The notes under the pieces were generated by a model. It saw only the letters and a program-made list of their open reading frames with translations. It had not been told where the DNA came from and ran no database searches. Made by a program: the position numbers and the translations under genes. 64,000 bases of DNA, from NCBI GenBank assembly GCA_021401465.1, contig JADDMT010000005.1:62001-126000 (forward strand), in the 5' to 3' direction. This stretch comes from Teratosphaeria epicoccoides (lineage: Eukaryota; Ascomycota; Dothideomycetes; Mycosphaerellales; Teratosphaeriaceae). Positions 21,037-33,251 of this stretch are shown here, one piece after another; the first letter of the stretch is position 1; each line of letters starts with the position of its first letter.

Positions 21037-22320
21037 TTATTTGGCCCTCTCAGCATTCTTGCACGACCGCCTCGGACAGATATGCAGCCTCACACTGTGC
21101 CCCTCATGGCCGCATGTCCTCAATTCAGTCAAACACCAGCAGCTCTGTGACCGATCATGTTGCCGATGCATTGGCTCCGCATCACCTTCCTGCTCTGCTC
21201 TCTGCTCGACACCGCGCTGATCCGAGTCATGTCCATCAAGCAACTGCTTGAATCGGCTCCTCTTCTCTGGATGGAAGCGGAACAGGTTGAAGGTCTTCCC
21301 AGTCTTGCCTTCGTTCCAGAATTCATTGGTCCTTCGCAGCAACTCGCACCAGGCATGACCGCCTTCTTGGAACTTCTCGTCGCCTAGGCGGGCTTTGGTG
21401 TACTCTTTCAGCAGGCCGATGGGACCTGGTGACAGGCGAACTTGATCTTGCTGGTAGTTATGCTGCAGCTTGTGCTGGGAATGCGCATGCTGTGTTTGTG
21501 GTGCCGGATGTGGCTGTTCTTGAACATAACCCGCCTGCTGCGGCTGTGGATACTGCTGTGATTGGACATGCTGGTTAGGTGAATTGCTGCCGAACCTCGC
21601 ATTCTCATCGTAGTAAGCATCAGCCTCGCCTCTCGGACGTGGATGCTGCCAAATTTCCTCGGTACGGCTCCTGGAGGATCGACGAGACACGCGAAAAGTC
21701 CAGTGGCTGTGTGATGTCGCTTGACTCCGCCCGCCACCAGCTCGAGCAACATTCCCATCTCCACGATCGCTCAGCACAGCCGCTCGCGCACCAGCGATAC
21801 TCTGGCTTCTGCGGAACGACGCCGCCTCCGACCCCACTGGCATATCGTCCTCCGTTCCCAGGTTCCCAAAGTGGTCTGTCACACTAGCCGGTGGCGTCGG
21901 TGGTCGTTCAGGGTGACAGAAGCCCTGCTGCTGCACATGAAACGGGTCCGGCACCTGATGCAGCTCATGCGCATCATGAATATGTGTGTTTCCGTGAACA
22001 TGATGACCTGGCTGTGGCTTTGCCGAGTCCAAGTGACTATAAGAAGCTCGTCGACCTGCACCGCCATTTTCAGTGCGACTGCCCGATAGGCGGCTCGATG
22101 GAGGAGACGATGGACCCTCTCTCGGCATTGGCACATGCGAAGTGCCTGTAGCTGGTGTTTGTGGGTACGGCAAATCAAACCTCTGACCCTGTGGCGGCTG
22201 ATATGCGGGAAGTGGTCCGTTGCCAGGTATCCTGAAGCCTGGCGGGATGTCCTGAGCGGTCTTACCTCGATGCGATGAAGACCGGGAGGCGCGCCTGAGA
22301 GATCGGTTGGTGTTCGACAT
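21037..22320 (-). CDS. Hypothetical Gln/Pro/Ser-rich protein
   Basis: A frame of 427 aa from the ATG at 22320 (MSNTNRSLRRASRSSSHRGK); the same frame is open further upstream, but without a better start. The first 280 residues are disordered (Pro, Gln, His, Ser rich). A more ordered block follows at about 310-375: PIGLLKEYTKARLGDEKFQE, HAWCELLRRTNEFWNEGKTG and FNLFRFHPEKRSRFKQLL. The last 40 residues contain several Cys (CWCLTELRTCGHEGHS, HICPRRSCKN), which could be a zinc site or a misread end after an unseen intron. I recognise no family. The ordered block with Trp and basic residues suggests a real protein module. Confidence 0.5.
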   Translation of the reverse strand: MSNTNRSLRRASRSSSHRGKTAQDIPPGFRIPGNGPLPAYQPPQGQRFDLPYPQTPATGTSHVPMPREGPSSPPSSRLSGSRTENGGAGRRASYSHLDSAKPQPGHHVHGNTHIHDAHELHQVPDPFHVQQQGFCHPERPPTPPASVTDHFGNLGTEDDMPVGSEAASFRRSQSIAGARAAVLSDRGDGNVARAGGGRSQATSHSHWTFRVSRRSSRSRTEEIWQHPRPRGEADAYYDENARFGSNSPNQHVQSQQYPQPQQAGYVQEQPHPAPQTQHAHSQHKLQHNYQQDQVRLSPGPIGLLKEYTKARLGDEKFQEGGHAWCELLRRTNEFWNEGKTGKTFNLFRFHPEKRSRFKQLLDGHDSDQRGVEQRAEQEGDAEPMHRQHDRSQSCWCLTELRTCGHEGHSVRLHICPRRSCKNAERAK

Positions 22321-24471
22321 CCTTACGTCGATTGGTTCGAGTTGCGCTTGCACTGCCCGGGCGAGATGTAAGCTGTATTGGCGACTGAAAGTCCAGAGTT
22401 TGATCCAGTTGGCTGTCCCGGGCTCGCGAGAAGGTTTTCTGAATGTACGTGAATAAGCAGTACACGAATGGTCAGTCACATTCATTTGTTTTGGAACACA
22501 TTGCCAGACTTCGAAGCCCGAGTGGACGCTGCGTCCGTGTGAATGTTGCTTACGCGTTTCAACGGAACAGATCGTCTGGCTGGGAGCGGCAGGAAAACTC
22601 ATCAGCGCTGTAGGTAGGGCCTGTGTCACAGACAATGGCCTTCATCGTAGTGTCAAGACTATGAGGATCGTGTTCACCTCCTTCCCAAGCTCTCCAAAGC
22701 TTCAAGGTCGCCAGGCGGCGTCCGTCGCCGTCAGTCCCATTTGAACTCTCCAGACTTGCTTCCAGAGTGCTTCTGCTCATCAGCTAGACATACCGAGGCT
22801 CCTCTGATGCAAACGACGTAGTGAGCTCCTCGACCTAGACTGACAAGTCGTTGTATATACCCAATGCCTTGATGCTGCATGACGTGCACGATTGCAGGGA
22901 CGAACGTTTGCAGTCCTCGTGCTATACGAATACTTCGATGCTGATACGTAAGAGCTCTCCGTCGCAGATGCCCAGCGACTGGACTCGAAAGGTCGTCTTG
23001 GCATTGGCCAATGCGATCGAAGAGGCACAAACGTAAGCACAAGGCGCGTCGAGATTGGTGCAGTGGAGGGCGATATATGCACTCAGCGACAGAAGTTTCA
23101 CGACTCGTGGAGAATTACCATCAGAGTTCTTCAGGGTGGCCCCGATACCTTTTTCATCGCCAAGTCACCGTGGTACCAATAAGACCAGTGTAATGCTGCT
23201 TGTCCTGAGGCAGGTACAGATACTTTATTGCCACCACCTCGACCGGATGAACGGTCGGCCGTGCACGGTCATGCCGTCTGGGACAATTTCGAGCAGCATG
23301 TGGGGGGGGATCAATATCGTCAATATGCTACTCTGGGAATTACGCATGGTGTGAAAATTATGGTGGGATGTAATTTGGCTCGGCTTTGGCGCGTGTTGCT
23401 GAATAAGGGAGGTTGGGAATAGTATCAGCCTGGGGTCTCGGGGAATTTTGAATATGAACGTTTTGGCCAATGGCCACGATGGATTGATTGTTGAGGTTGT
23501 TAAGGGATTGTGGCAGGCTGCATGGAGCGAAGGTCGCGGAAGGTAAGCACGAGGCTCATTTTCTCATGCTTTTGTTATGATCTTGGCAGCTTCTGCGAGT
23601 CCATCGCGACTTCCCTCTTCCAGTGCATCGAAGCTTCCACTCAAATGGCGTGAGGAGATTCTGCAGCCACCCACCGATCTTTTCGCGGGATCCCGCACAT
23701 GTAGAGCCGTTTCCAGTACAAACAACCTGTCACCATGCAGTCGATGCATTCAATGATCGATGGGACAATCTCTGTAGCCTCACTACTGGGCACTCTGCTT
23801 GCTGAGCAGTCGGCTCTTCGGGCCGCATGATGCTCATTGCCCCCTTGCTAGTGTCCCAGAGCACTGCTTTGCCATGCCCGTCAGCGCTCATCTCTATGGT
23901 TTCCATTTGTTTCACTCCAACTGGCTGTTTCTGTTATCATCGTAAATCCTGGCCAACTCACTTGTCTGTCGGTGATGATTGCGCTTCATGGGATTGGCAC
24001 GGGAGCTGTAGCTCCGCCCAAAGTTGCAATCCTTACAGCATCGCCGCACTTTCCGCACATTCACCTTTCCCTCATGCCTCTCTCCACCGCCGTTTCGCGG
24101 CGATCACCTCATGAAAGTACACATGAGGAAGGTGGGCTCGTCGAGCGCTACATCGTAGTCTTTATCGCGTTCCAATCTGATGAGATTTGGCCAAGTTGTA
24201 AAATTCTGCGCAGAACTCTCTCGTGGTCAGCATGCTCCCAATATCTTCGTACCACCCACGAAAGTGGATCCTCAATGATAGTCTTAAGCCGAGCACCCAG
24301 CTGCCATCTCCCTTTCCCGCAACATATTCCAGCTCGCGATAGACACTGAGCGTAATTTGACACACAATCCTTCTTGATCAACACTTTTGCCCTGTCCCAA
24401 GATCCTCAACGACACACCAACTTCACCTTGTCGCACGCGGTACTCACTGACGACCTTATGTCAAAGTGAAA
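22321..24471. other. Gene-poor region
   Basis: About 2.15 kb between divergent hypothetical genes. Only short frames under 100 codons with no recognisable content are present; promoters of both neighbours must lie here. Confidence 0.35.
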
Positions 24472-25857
24472 ATGGCCTCGTTCAGCTTCACCCAGCCGGC
24501 CATGTATCTGCAAGGCATGGAGAACGCTGCGGGCGACAATCAAGACCCCTTCACGTTCGACGTCTTCTCGAACGTGGATCTAAACATTTATGGTCCCGAC
24601 TTCTATGGCCCTGGACTGTATCGTCCCAACAACATTGGTGCCAATGGCACCATCGATCCGAGAGTGGCCTTTGGCACGGCACCTCTGAACATCACGACGC
24701 CCACTTTGCAGCCGCAGCTGCTGCCACAGCAACCCTACGCCGCATCACTCGCGGCTAGTGGTGCAGACGCCGGAGTGCTCGACTCGACTCCCTTCGAGTC
24801 CCAGGTCCTCGCTCAGCAGCAGCAGCAGCAGCAGCAATACGACCTCAGTGCGCCACTACTGCCCGCTGCAGCGGACGGTTTCACCTTGGGTCCTGTCCAG
24901 CCCATGGAGGGATTGGAGGAGCGGACTCCGCTGACTGCTCCGGACGACAGCCTGCCGGCTTTTCAGCAACAGGTTCAGCAGCAGCTGCTTGCGATGGGCC
25001 ATGGCGCCCTGACAGGGCCTTTTCCGGCACCGATGCCGGCTCCCGGGGACTCCTTCCCGCTCATGCCGGGGTTCGAGGAGTCGACTCCGCTGGCTGGCCC
25101 AGACTATGGCCCACCAGCTGTTCAGCAGCAGGGCTCGTGGGATGCCACGGATGATCAGCAGCAGCTGCCTGCCATGGACCATGGCGCCTTGACCGCGGCT
25201 TTCCGGGCAGCGGTGCCAGCTTCCGGGGTTCACCTCCCGGCCATAGCCAATGACGGCGGGAGCACCGGCTCGCCTGGCCTCGATCCTGATCTGCGTGCTC
25301 CTCAGCAGCAGCATAATTGGGAGGACATGGATCCTCAGCAGCAGCGCCCTGCGGTGGACCTTGACTTCATGTTCGAACCTCTCCTGGCAGCAATGCCGGA
25401 TCCAGCTCCCGTGTTGCCGCCTCCTGCTCCAGCGGCGCCAGCGCTAGCCCCAGCATCGCCTTCTGGCTCGTCGTCTGCCCGCCCAGGATCGTCAAGTCCG
25501 CGTCCTACCTCTTTAAGGGCAAGGGGTGCCAAAGGGCCCAAAGAAGCCAACGGCAGGTCCAGGGCCCAGAACGCGGGCATCGCCAAAGGCTGGGCCCAGG
25601 CTGTAAGATTCCACCAGAACCGTTGCCGTCCTGAGAACCCGAGAGCCGATGAAAAGCCGGCCCATGTCCACGCTCCCGAATGCAAAGTCCGGGAGCATCC
25701 AAAGCATCAAGCATGGGCGAGCAAGACAGAGCTAAGGGATATGGGAAACGACACAAAGGGCCACGTGTCGAAGGAGTGGGCGCATCTGTACGCCAAGACG
25801 ACAGACACCCAGCGCAAGCCAGATTGGAAGAAGCGAGAGCAGAGCGATGAGAACTGA
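24472..25857 (+). CDS. Hypothetical Q/P-rich protein with internal repeats and basic C-terminus
   Basis: A single-exon frame of 461 aa from the ATG at 24472 (MASFSFTQPAMYLQGMENAA). The N-terminal about 80 residues are aromatic and Asn/Asp-rich (NIYGPDFYGPGLYRPNNIGA). A poly-Gln run (about 24808-24837) follows. Then two clear degenerate repeats of about 55-60 aa start EERTPLTAPDD and EESTPLAGPDY, each containing a run of Gln and a (M)GHGALT/MDHGALT core, with a third more eroded copy. The last 110 residues are strongly basic (GPKEANGRSRAQ, KKREQS) with two conserved-looking Cys, possibly nucleic-acid binding. I do not recognise a family. The composition resembles a fungal transcription cofactor, which is only an impression. 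Confidence 0.55.
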   Translation: MASFSFTQPAMYLQGMENAAGDNQDPFTFDVFSNVDLNIYGPDFYGPGLYRPNNIGANGTIDPRVAFGTAPLNITTPTLQPQLLPQQPYAASLAASGADAGVLDSTPFESQVLAQQQQQQQQYDLSAPLLPAAADGFTLGPVQPMEGLEERTPLTAPDDSLPAFQQQVQQQLLAMGHGALTGPFPAPMPAPGDSFPLMPGFEESTPLAGPDYGPPAVQQQGSWDATDDQQQLPAMDHGALTAAFRAAVPASGVHLPAIANDGGSTGSPGLDPDLRAPQQQHNWEDMDPQQQRPAVDLDFMFEPLLAAMPDPAPVLPPPAPAAPALAPASPSGSSSARPGSSSPRPTSLRARGAKGPKEANGRSRAQNAGIAKGWAQAVRFHQNRCRPENPRADEKPAHVHAPECKVREHPKHQAWASKTELRDMGNDTKGHVSKEWAHLYAKTTDTQRKPDWKKREQSDEN

Positions 25858-26027
25858 GGAGAAGCAGAAGAGCACCAAAACACCCGGAAAAGATGCAATT
25901 CCACAAAGGGAAAGCGGAATAACGCCAAGACGAATGCACAATGTCTTCGACCATCCTCACCACAACTGTCACTAATATGTGATACAACACCACATCATCG
26001 TCGTCGCCACCGAACAAGCCCGGCTCT

Positions 26028-26594
26028 TCAAAGTCCTCCTTGGATCGCGAAAGACGACAAGATCAACACCCCCGCATTGATCAGTCCCCACGAGAAAGGA
26101 ATCCACGTGGACATCCTGAAGTAGCCAGAAGTGTAGACGCCACCGAGCCTGTCGTCAATGTCAGTCGCAAGGTCCTGTCAGAAGCTCTGCTGCACTCTGC
26201 CAAGCCGTCATTGTCGAAACCTCTCAGATACTTACAGCCCGCCTACCACATTGCCGGCGATCAATGCCTCGATACCACCGACTATCAGGTACACCACGGG
26301 AATCGCCCCAATTACCCACCAAGTCCCGGTCACCCTCCTGCCCTTCATCTTCAGACGCCGGAGCTGGTGGACTTGCAAAGCCATGGCGTAGGCTGCCGCG
26401 ACCATGTGCACGCCGGTGATGGAGATCAGCGTCCAGTATAGAGTGAAGCGCCAGATATCATGGGCGTCATAGAGGTAGCGTACTTGCGGACCGCTCACGG
26501 GGAAGGGCCAGTAGAGGGCGGGGAATTGGAGAGGGACATATCCTTGTGGCTTGCGGTCGACGATGGTAGTGAGCCAGCGGTTGTTACTACACAT
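26028..26594 (-). CDS. TMEM170-like integral membrane protein
   Basis: Exons 26594-26236 and 26148-26028 (intron GTAAGT 26235, ACAG 26149) give 159 aa. The conserved fungal block FPALYWPFPVSGP is followed by YLYDAHDIWRFTLYWTLISI. Hydrophobic segments then cover about 52-75, 92-112 (WWVIGAIPVVYLIVGGIEAL) and, in exon 2, WGLINAGVLILSSFAIQGGL at the C-terminus. TMEM170 proteins are ER/nuclear-envelope proteins linked to membrane shape; the role in fungi is not established. The ATG at 26594 lies next to a TAG that could instead be a splice acceptor, so an upstream first exon is possible. Confidence 0.68.
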
Positions 26595-27249
26595 TTGTTA
26601 GACGGGCTGTACAATTACACACTCTCTGTCTATGCATTTGCCTTTCGCCGCAACCGTGAGAACATGGAGCGAAAGGTGTGAGAGATTGGCCACGGGTGAA
26701 GCAAGCATCCTCGCCCAATCAAAATATTGCCATTCCATCAAGTCATAATTTAATTAATTACCTAGTGCTCATCGTCTCAGCCAAGCCGCTGAATATTTGA
26801 GAGGTCATCCTACCTCATTGTTCCTGGATTTGCGTCTTTCGATGCTGTGATTCGGGCTGCTGCCTTGCTGCTTTTCAATTGAACTCAACTGCACGCGCGA
26901 CTTCCTAATTCGGCGAGCCACGCGCGAAGTCACATTTTTGGTGAGGGAGGACAGAAATCTGAGAAGTATTTGTACACAATCACATGTCGTCTATTTCTAA
27001 AATAGAATCTCTGTCATCAACCTTGCAGCCATGATGTTCAAGTGCAATACACTTCTGGACCGTGCGTCGCGTCTTGGCAGGCGCTGTGAGCCAATCATAT
27101 CAGCGCATCGCTACGCCTCGGCATATCGGGTTCATGTTGTTGTCGCCAGTCATCAAGTGCATCGTATCCATTAAGCATCATAGTCCTGACTGTTGGGTGC
27201 CCTTCATGACCATTGGTGGAGGTGATCCAAGGCATCGAGGGGACACAAT
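26595..27249. other. Divergent intergenic region, A+T-rich centre
   Basis: About 655 bp between the TMEM170-like gene and PEX8. An AT-rich patch (TAATTTAATTAATTAC, about 26747-26762) stands out; no gene is seen. Confidence 0.4.
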
Positions 27250-29434
27250 ATGCCTGCAGACCGCCTGCTTGGGACCCTCCTCCGATCCTTACAAACTTAT
27301 ACCGACCAGCAAGACACTCCTCGGTATGCTGAACCATAGTCCTGAGATAATGCCGTGCTAACATTCTGCACCAGGCTGCTCGGCACAGCATCGTCGCTAC
27401 TGACCACGTTGAACAACCCGCTCAATGTAACACTCCTGACCACACAGCTCTTGACTGCTCCGGCGATATGGCAGCGTCCGGACGGGCTGCGAACATGCAT
27501 GCGCTGCTTGGGTGTATTTCATTCGGCCGCACAGGCCTTGATACGGCATGAGAATGCTCGGCGAGACAGGCAGACTTCTGCGGACCGGGACTTCGCCGCG
27601 CTGCAACTGGAACAGACACTTCCTAGGGAGGACTGGATCCGGGCTGTAGTCCAAGGATGCGACGAGCACGCACCCAGATGGCGTCACTTACTTGTCATTG
27701 GCGCCCTTTTACTAGGCTGTAGCCAACACGATGACGTGCATTTGAGCCGGAGCACGCGAAGCACACTGGAGGATGCCCTGGTGATTGCGACCAACGCCAG
27801 TCTGGAAGAAATGTTCGAGGACGATGAGCTGGGCCAGCAGACCGTAGCGGTGGTTCTGAATCATTGTTTTGCCATCGTCTCAGATCATGAGAGAGCAAGG
27901 CTCGACTACAGCCATTTGCTTCCCGTACTCATGCGATCTGTCCTACATTCCTCCGAAGGCTTACGCTCGGCTTATTTCCTGAGCGCGATTGACATTGATG
28001 TGAAGGCGGTCACCAGAACGCAATTCAATTGGAGTGAACAGTCGCCGTCATATCGCCAGATTCAAGCTATCTTGTCCAGCCCTTTATCATCTTCTCTTGG
28101 TCCTTTGGCTCGACTGGTGAGCCATGCAATAGAAGAAGTGGAGGAATCGGATCTCGTGATGTCAGCTTTGACAGACATTGAGAACTTCGCACGGACGCTG
28201 TATTTACAATGGCGTCAGCTTAAGCTGTCCGAGATTGACGCCTCGGAAGAGAGCATATACCTCGACCCAGAGACCTTGGAGAAGACCACACCGCAATTGT
28301 GGAAGTTGCTGCGTTCTGCACTCTATGCGCTCACCATCATCACGAGGAGTATACTCGGCAGGATGCTTGGGGATGCGGCGCTTGCGGCGGATACAGGTAC
28401 GCTCAGAGACGTCGCTCGGACTTGCCCAGATTGCTGATCCAATGATTGCAGTCGCGCCCAGCATAGCGGCGCAGGCGCTGAACACACTGCGCCACCTCTT
28501 TTTCATCTCTACTCGATTGGGATCATCGCCTTTTTCACAGTACACCTTTGTCTATTTAACAGCCATGGATATTCTCGCTTCGTATCCTTCGAAAGCTGAC
28601 GCGTTCTTGCGAGATATCAGACCTGTCGAACTAGGTCATCTACCACGACATCCCATCGAGCGCACGCTGGACCTCTTCTTCCTGAATACGGCCGAACATT
28701 TTACTCTCTGTCTTCCTCAGCGGACATGTGAAGAGCTGCTTGTCGCGGCTGCTACACCATACCTGGCTGCAGGAGGCAACAATCACTTATTGCCAATATT
28801 TGAAGCAGCCCACAGCGTAATGCTGGCAGCCTTTTCTGCGCCGCACAATGTCGATCTGACGGCCAAGTATTTACCTTTCTACGTAGATACGTTGTTCAAG
28901 GTCTTCCCGAGCAATTTATCGTCAAGACAATTCAGACTCGCGTTCAAGACACTGGTGCGTCTCGCAGCACCACCCTCAATGTTAGCCGTCAGTCAACCCT
29001 TACTCCCGGCAACACTGCTCGAGTTGCTGCGCGCGCAAGCCTCAAGTTCAGGCACCGTCCCCCTATTAAATCATTCTGGACCGGACGCTCCCGCAGAAGA
29101 CGTGGCGGAGCTTTCAGAACAAGCGGTTCTCACACTCACGCTGCTCGACACCCTCACGGAGTTGACGCTAGACCTCCTAGACGAATGGCTGCCCATTGCA
29201 GCTGAAATGGTCATTGCAATACAGGACCACACCATGAGAGAGCATTGTAAAGAGCACTTCTGGCACATTCTGGTTGATGGGCAGATGGACCCGGACCGAA
29301 GTCAGCTTTGTGCTGCTTGGTGGAATACAGGTGGCGGCCGCAACCTCGTCCTCTATGGGTCAGAAGATCCTTCGCGGGCAGATACGACGGCGATAAGTGG
29401 TGCGCTGCCAGCCAGTGAAGGTAGCAAGCTCTAG
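27250..29434 (+). CDS. PEX8: Peroxin 8 (Pex8), intraperoxisomal import factor
   Basis: Exons 27250-27323, 27375-28396 and 28452-29434 give 692 aa in uninterrupted frame (introns GTATGC/CCAG and GTACGC/GCAG). The protein is helical and Leu-rich throughout, with fungal Pex8 signatures such as ASSLLTTLNNPLNVTLLTTQ, APAIWQRPDGLRT, SSFSQ-type SPFSQYTFVYLTAMDIL, HPIERTLDLFFLNTAEHFTL, YLAAGGNNHLLPIFEAAHSV and MDPDRSQLCAAWW. It ends in SKL, a perfect PTS1, as in yeast Pex8, which is itself imported and links the docking and RING complexes of the matrix-protein importer on the lumenal side. The first exon (MPADRLLGTLLRSLQ) was found by splicing and restores the expected N-terminus. Confidence 0.9.
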
Positions 29435-30244
29435 GTTCTCCGGGGCCTACCTCGGACGATGACCCGGAAAGAGGACGTCGCCCGTTTCGGCGGGATCAGA
29501 CATGGTAAATCGACGTCGACAAGTCAGGTTGGAGCGCGAGAACCCGCGATTGCAACGTGGGAATCACGCGGTGTCGTTGATTTTTCGGCCAACCCTCGGC
29601 TGCACAGTGGTCACGAACACCTCTCATGTGCTCTCGTCGCAAGCTGATCAGCGTGGAACGGTCTACATTACATACTCGCGGCGAGTCGTGACCAATTGTT
29701 GGACTACGCAGAGCACCTCACTTACACCACAACTCCAATGCTTGACTCTACCCTTGCAGATCGACACAAGAGATGCTGTCCCGGTGGCGCTGTTGCGAAT
29801 ATACCCCGCAACGCGCAACACGCGCTTGGATCACGCGTTTCTCGATCCGGTTGCCAAGCCCAAGCCATGCGGCACACCCGCCAGCCAAGACTGATGCTTG
29901 ACTCTGGAGGTTTGAAGCTTGGCTTGCACAGAGCTACGACTTGCAAACATGCCATTGGTCGTACTTTGTTCTCTACTGCAGTCGTGCGTCCATGGCGTCG
30001 CTGCAGACTTCGAGAATGTGGCTGAAGGTCAACACGCTTAATTGACACTCGTGGCATACAAAGACAGGAGATGTGAGAGCCGAGGCGGTCGTTGCTTTTC
30101 GACGAGTCACACAGTCATGACACCCAGACCAGCCTTCAGCCTTCGTCCATCCCAACATGCCGTCCATAAGAGTTGCGCGCGTGCCCGTGTTGCTATTGTG
30201 CGCCTTCAACACCACGCAGCTTGCAACGCCACAGCAACAGCACG
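29435..30244. other. Intergenic region
   Basis: About 810 bp between PEX8 and the GH55 gene with no recognisable coding content; promoter of the glucanase gene. Confidence 0.4.
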
Positions 30245-33086
30245 ATGCGAGGCAACGTTCTCTTGGGCCCGCTGCTGGCTAGCAGTCTTGGCACCACGGC
30301 ACAGCATGTCCATTTCCAGCCAGAAGAGGTCCAGATTTATGTTCATTCACAGCTCGAACAATTTGCTTCGTAAGTGCTGTCAAGACCCAACTGCTCACAC
30401 ACTATCATCGCGCCCTTCAGACGGCACATCGCCGCACCTTCTCCTTCTGTGTGCATGATGCGTTCAAACGATCACACTTATGTCATAGACCAATTTCCCG
30501 CGGATCGACAGTATGTACCTCCAGTGCAACCAAGCCAACATCAAATCAACGCCTCCATTCCCCATCGCCATACGATATCTATTTGACGACCGATGGTCAC
30601 GTCATTGCACTAATCGAAAGATTCATTCGGGGCCACGATCACTTCGATTTCCTTTGCCCAAACACTGACTGATTGCTGGGATCACGGCAGATATACCAAG
30701 TACTCCGGGCCGTCGCCAACTGCAGAGGTTGCACCTAGTCCTACCGTTGCCGAGCTGGCTGCCACGGATACATGCGGTTTCTGGCTCGAAAACATCTCGC
30801 ATCAGGGCGTAGCAGCGTTCAATTCAGACCCCGGAAACTACCAAGTATTTCGAAATGTCAAAAACTTTGGTGCCAAAGGCGACGGTGTCACCGATGACAC
30901 TGCCGCGATCAACAGTGCGATCTCTTCTGGCGGGAGATGCGCGCCTGGTAGTTGTCAATCATCCACGGTCACGCCGGCCGTCGTATGTATGCACACCCAT
31001 GAGTGATCAAAGTCTGGAAATATGACTGCTTACACCTGCTGAACATGATCTAGACTTTCCGGCTGGCATCTATATGGTCAACTCCTCTATAATCGACTAT
31101 TACTACACCCAGATTATCGGTAACCCAAATTGTATGCCCACTATCCGTGCATTTTCATCCTTTTCAGGCTCCTTGGGCATGATAAATGCGGATCCGTACC
31201 TGTCCAGTGGCAATCTCGCGTATGGCGCGACCAACGTGTTCTGGAGACAGATCCGCAATCTCATAATTGACACTACGCTGGTACCGGCTAACTCAGCCGT
31301 GACTGGAATCCATTGGCCTACTGCGCAAGCGACAAGTCTTCAGAATGTCATCTTCAATCTGAACAGCCAGTCTGGAACGCAGCATCAAGGCATTTTCATC
31401 GAGTCTGGATCTGGAGGCTTCATGACCGACTTGGTATTCAACGGTGGGTTGAAAGGAGCAGTGTTTGGCAATCAGCAATTCACGATGCGCAATCTCACAT
31501 TCAACGGCTGTGTCACTGGCATCTCTCAGATCTGGGACTGGGGCTGGACCTATCAAGGAATCAGCTTCAACAACTGTACCACCGGTCTGGACATGTCCTC
31601 CGGCGGTTCAAGCGCGCAGAGCGTCGGCTCGGTCACTCTGATTGACAGTTCGTTCACAAACACCAACCTGGGAATATCTACAGCGTACGGACCAAATTCA
31701 CAGCCGGCAAGTGCAGGGTCATTGATCCTTGAGAACATCGCGGTGTCGAATGTGCCAGTGGTCGTCCATGGCGCCAGTGGAACTGCACTTGCAGGGACCA
31801 CGGGAAGCACAACGATCGCTGCGTGGGGTGAGGGACACTCATATACACCAAGTGGACCGAACACGTTCCAGGGAAGCTTTACACCTGTCTCGCGGCCTGG
31901 GTCGCTGGTGAGCAATGGAAAGTATTACACACGATCGAAACCTCAGTATCAATCCTATGCCGTATCGTCCTTTCTAAGTGCTCGCTCTGAGGGCGCTACG
32001 GGCGATGGTCACACAGACGACACCACTGCGCTTCAAAACGCCATCAACGCGGCCGTGTCACAGCAAAAGATCCTCTTCGTCGACCAAGGCGACTATCTTG
32101 TCAGCAACACGATCTACATACCGGCGGGCAGCAAGATTGTTGGCGAATCATACTCGGTCATATTGAGCTCTGGCTCTTTCTTCAACAACATGAGCAGCCC
32201 GCAGCCCGTGGTAAGAATTGGCGAATCTGGTGAGACTGGTTCAATTGAATGGTCGGATATGATTGTTTCCACACAAGGCCAGCAAGCCGGCGCAGTGTTG
32301 TTCGAATATAACTTGCAGTCACCAGCTGGCACACCTTCAGGGATCTGGGATGTACATTCCAGGATTGGAGGTTTTGCAGGATCCAATTTACAAGTCAGCC
32401 AATGCCCAACGACTCCGGACACCACAGTCACCTCATCAAATTACAACCAAGATTGTGTTGCTGCATTCATGGACTTTCACATCACTAAGTCGTCGACCGG
32501 GCTGTACATGGAGAATGTTTGGCTCTGGACCGCTGACCACGATGTCGAAGATCCCAACGAGACACAGATCACCATCTACGCCGGTCGCGGTCTGCTTGAC
32601 GAGAGCGCGGGCCCAGTCTGGCTGTATGGAACTGCCGTTGAGCACCACACCTTGTATCAATATCAATTTGCAGGTGCCCAAAACGTCTTCGCCGGCCAGA
32701 TACAGACGGAAACGCCATACTACCAACCCAACCCCGCTGCGCCTGTACCCTTCTCATCCATTGCAAGTTTGAACGATCCTACGTTCACGGGCTCAACCGA
32801 TGCCTGGGGTTTACGCATTGTCAGCTCAAGTGCCATCAACATATATGGAGCTGGTCTGTATAGCTTTTTCAACAACTATTCCACCACGTGCAGCAATCAA
32901 GGCAATGGCGAGGCGTGTCAGAACAGAATCTTTGAGATTACGGAAAGCTCTAGTTTGACAGTGTACAATCTGAACACGGTGGGCGTGACCTACATGATCG
33001 AAACGGATGGCAGCAATGTGGCCTATTACGACGACAACCTGGATGGTTTTGTCGACACGATCGCGCTCTTCCGCACAGCTTCGTGA
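30245..33086 (+). CDS. Secreted GH55 exo-/endo-beta-1,3-glucanase
   Basis: Exons 30245-30369, 30691-30986 and 31054-33086 give 817 aa. The N-terminus (MRGNVLLGPLLASSLGTTAQ) is a signal peptide. Two pectate-lyase-like beta-helix halves follow, each opening with the family motif: FRNVKNFGAKGDGVTDDTAA in the first and SARSEGATGDGHTDDTTA in the second. Further signatures are YFPAGIYMV, GFAGSNLQV and WLWTADHDVE. GH55 enzymes degrade or remodel beta-1,3-glucan. Many N-glycosylation sites agree with secretion. The first intron is 321 bp, long for this window, and might hide a small extra exon. The gene is convergent with the ABC transporter (165 bp between stops). Confidence 0.9.
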
Positions 33087-33251
33087 TACGGCATGTACAA
33101 AGGTGATGGCGATTTTGGATTATTGCGACAGCAACGAGAACAGATAGCGACGATTGAACAGGATCTCAATTACATTATAACTGCCATCTAGGTCGTGGCA
33201 ACACGCTGGTCCTTCCTCCCAGCCGACGCCTCGCTAATAGATGCCAGTGAA

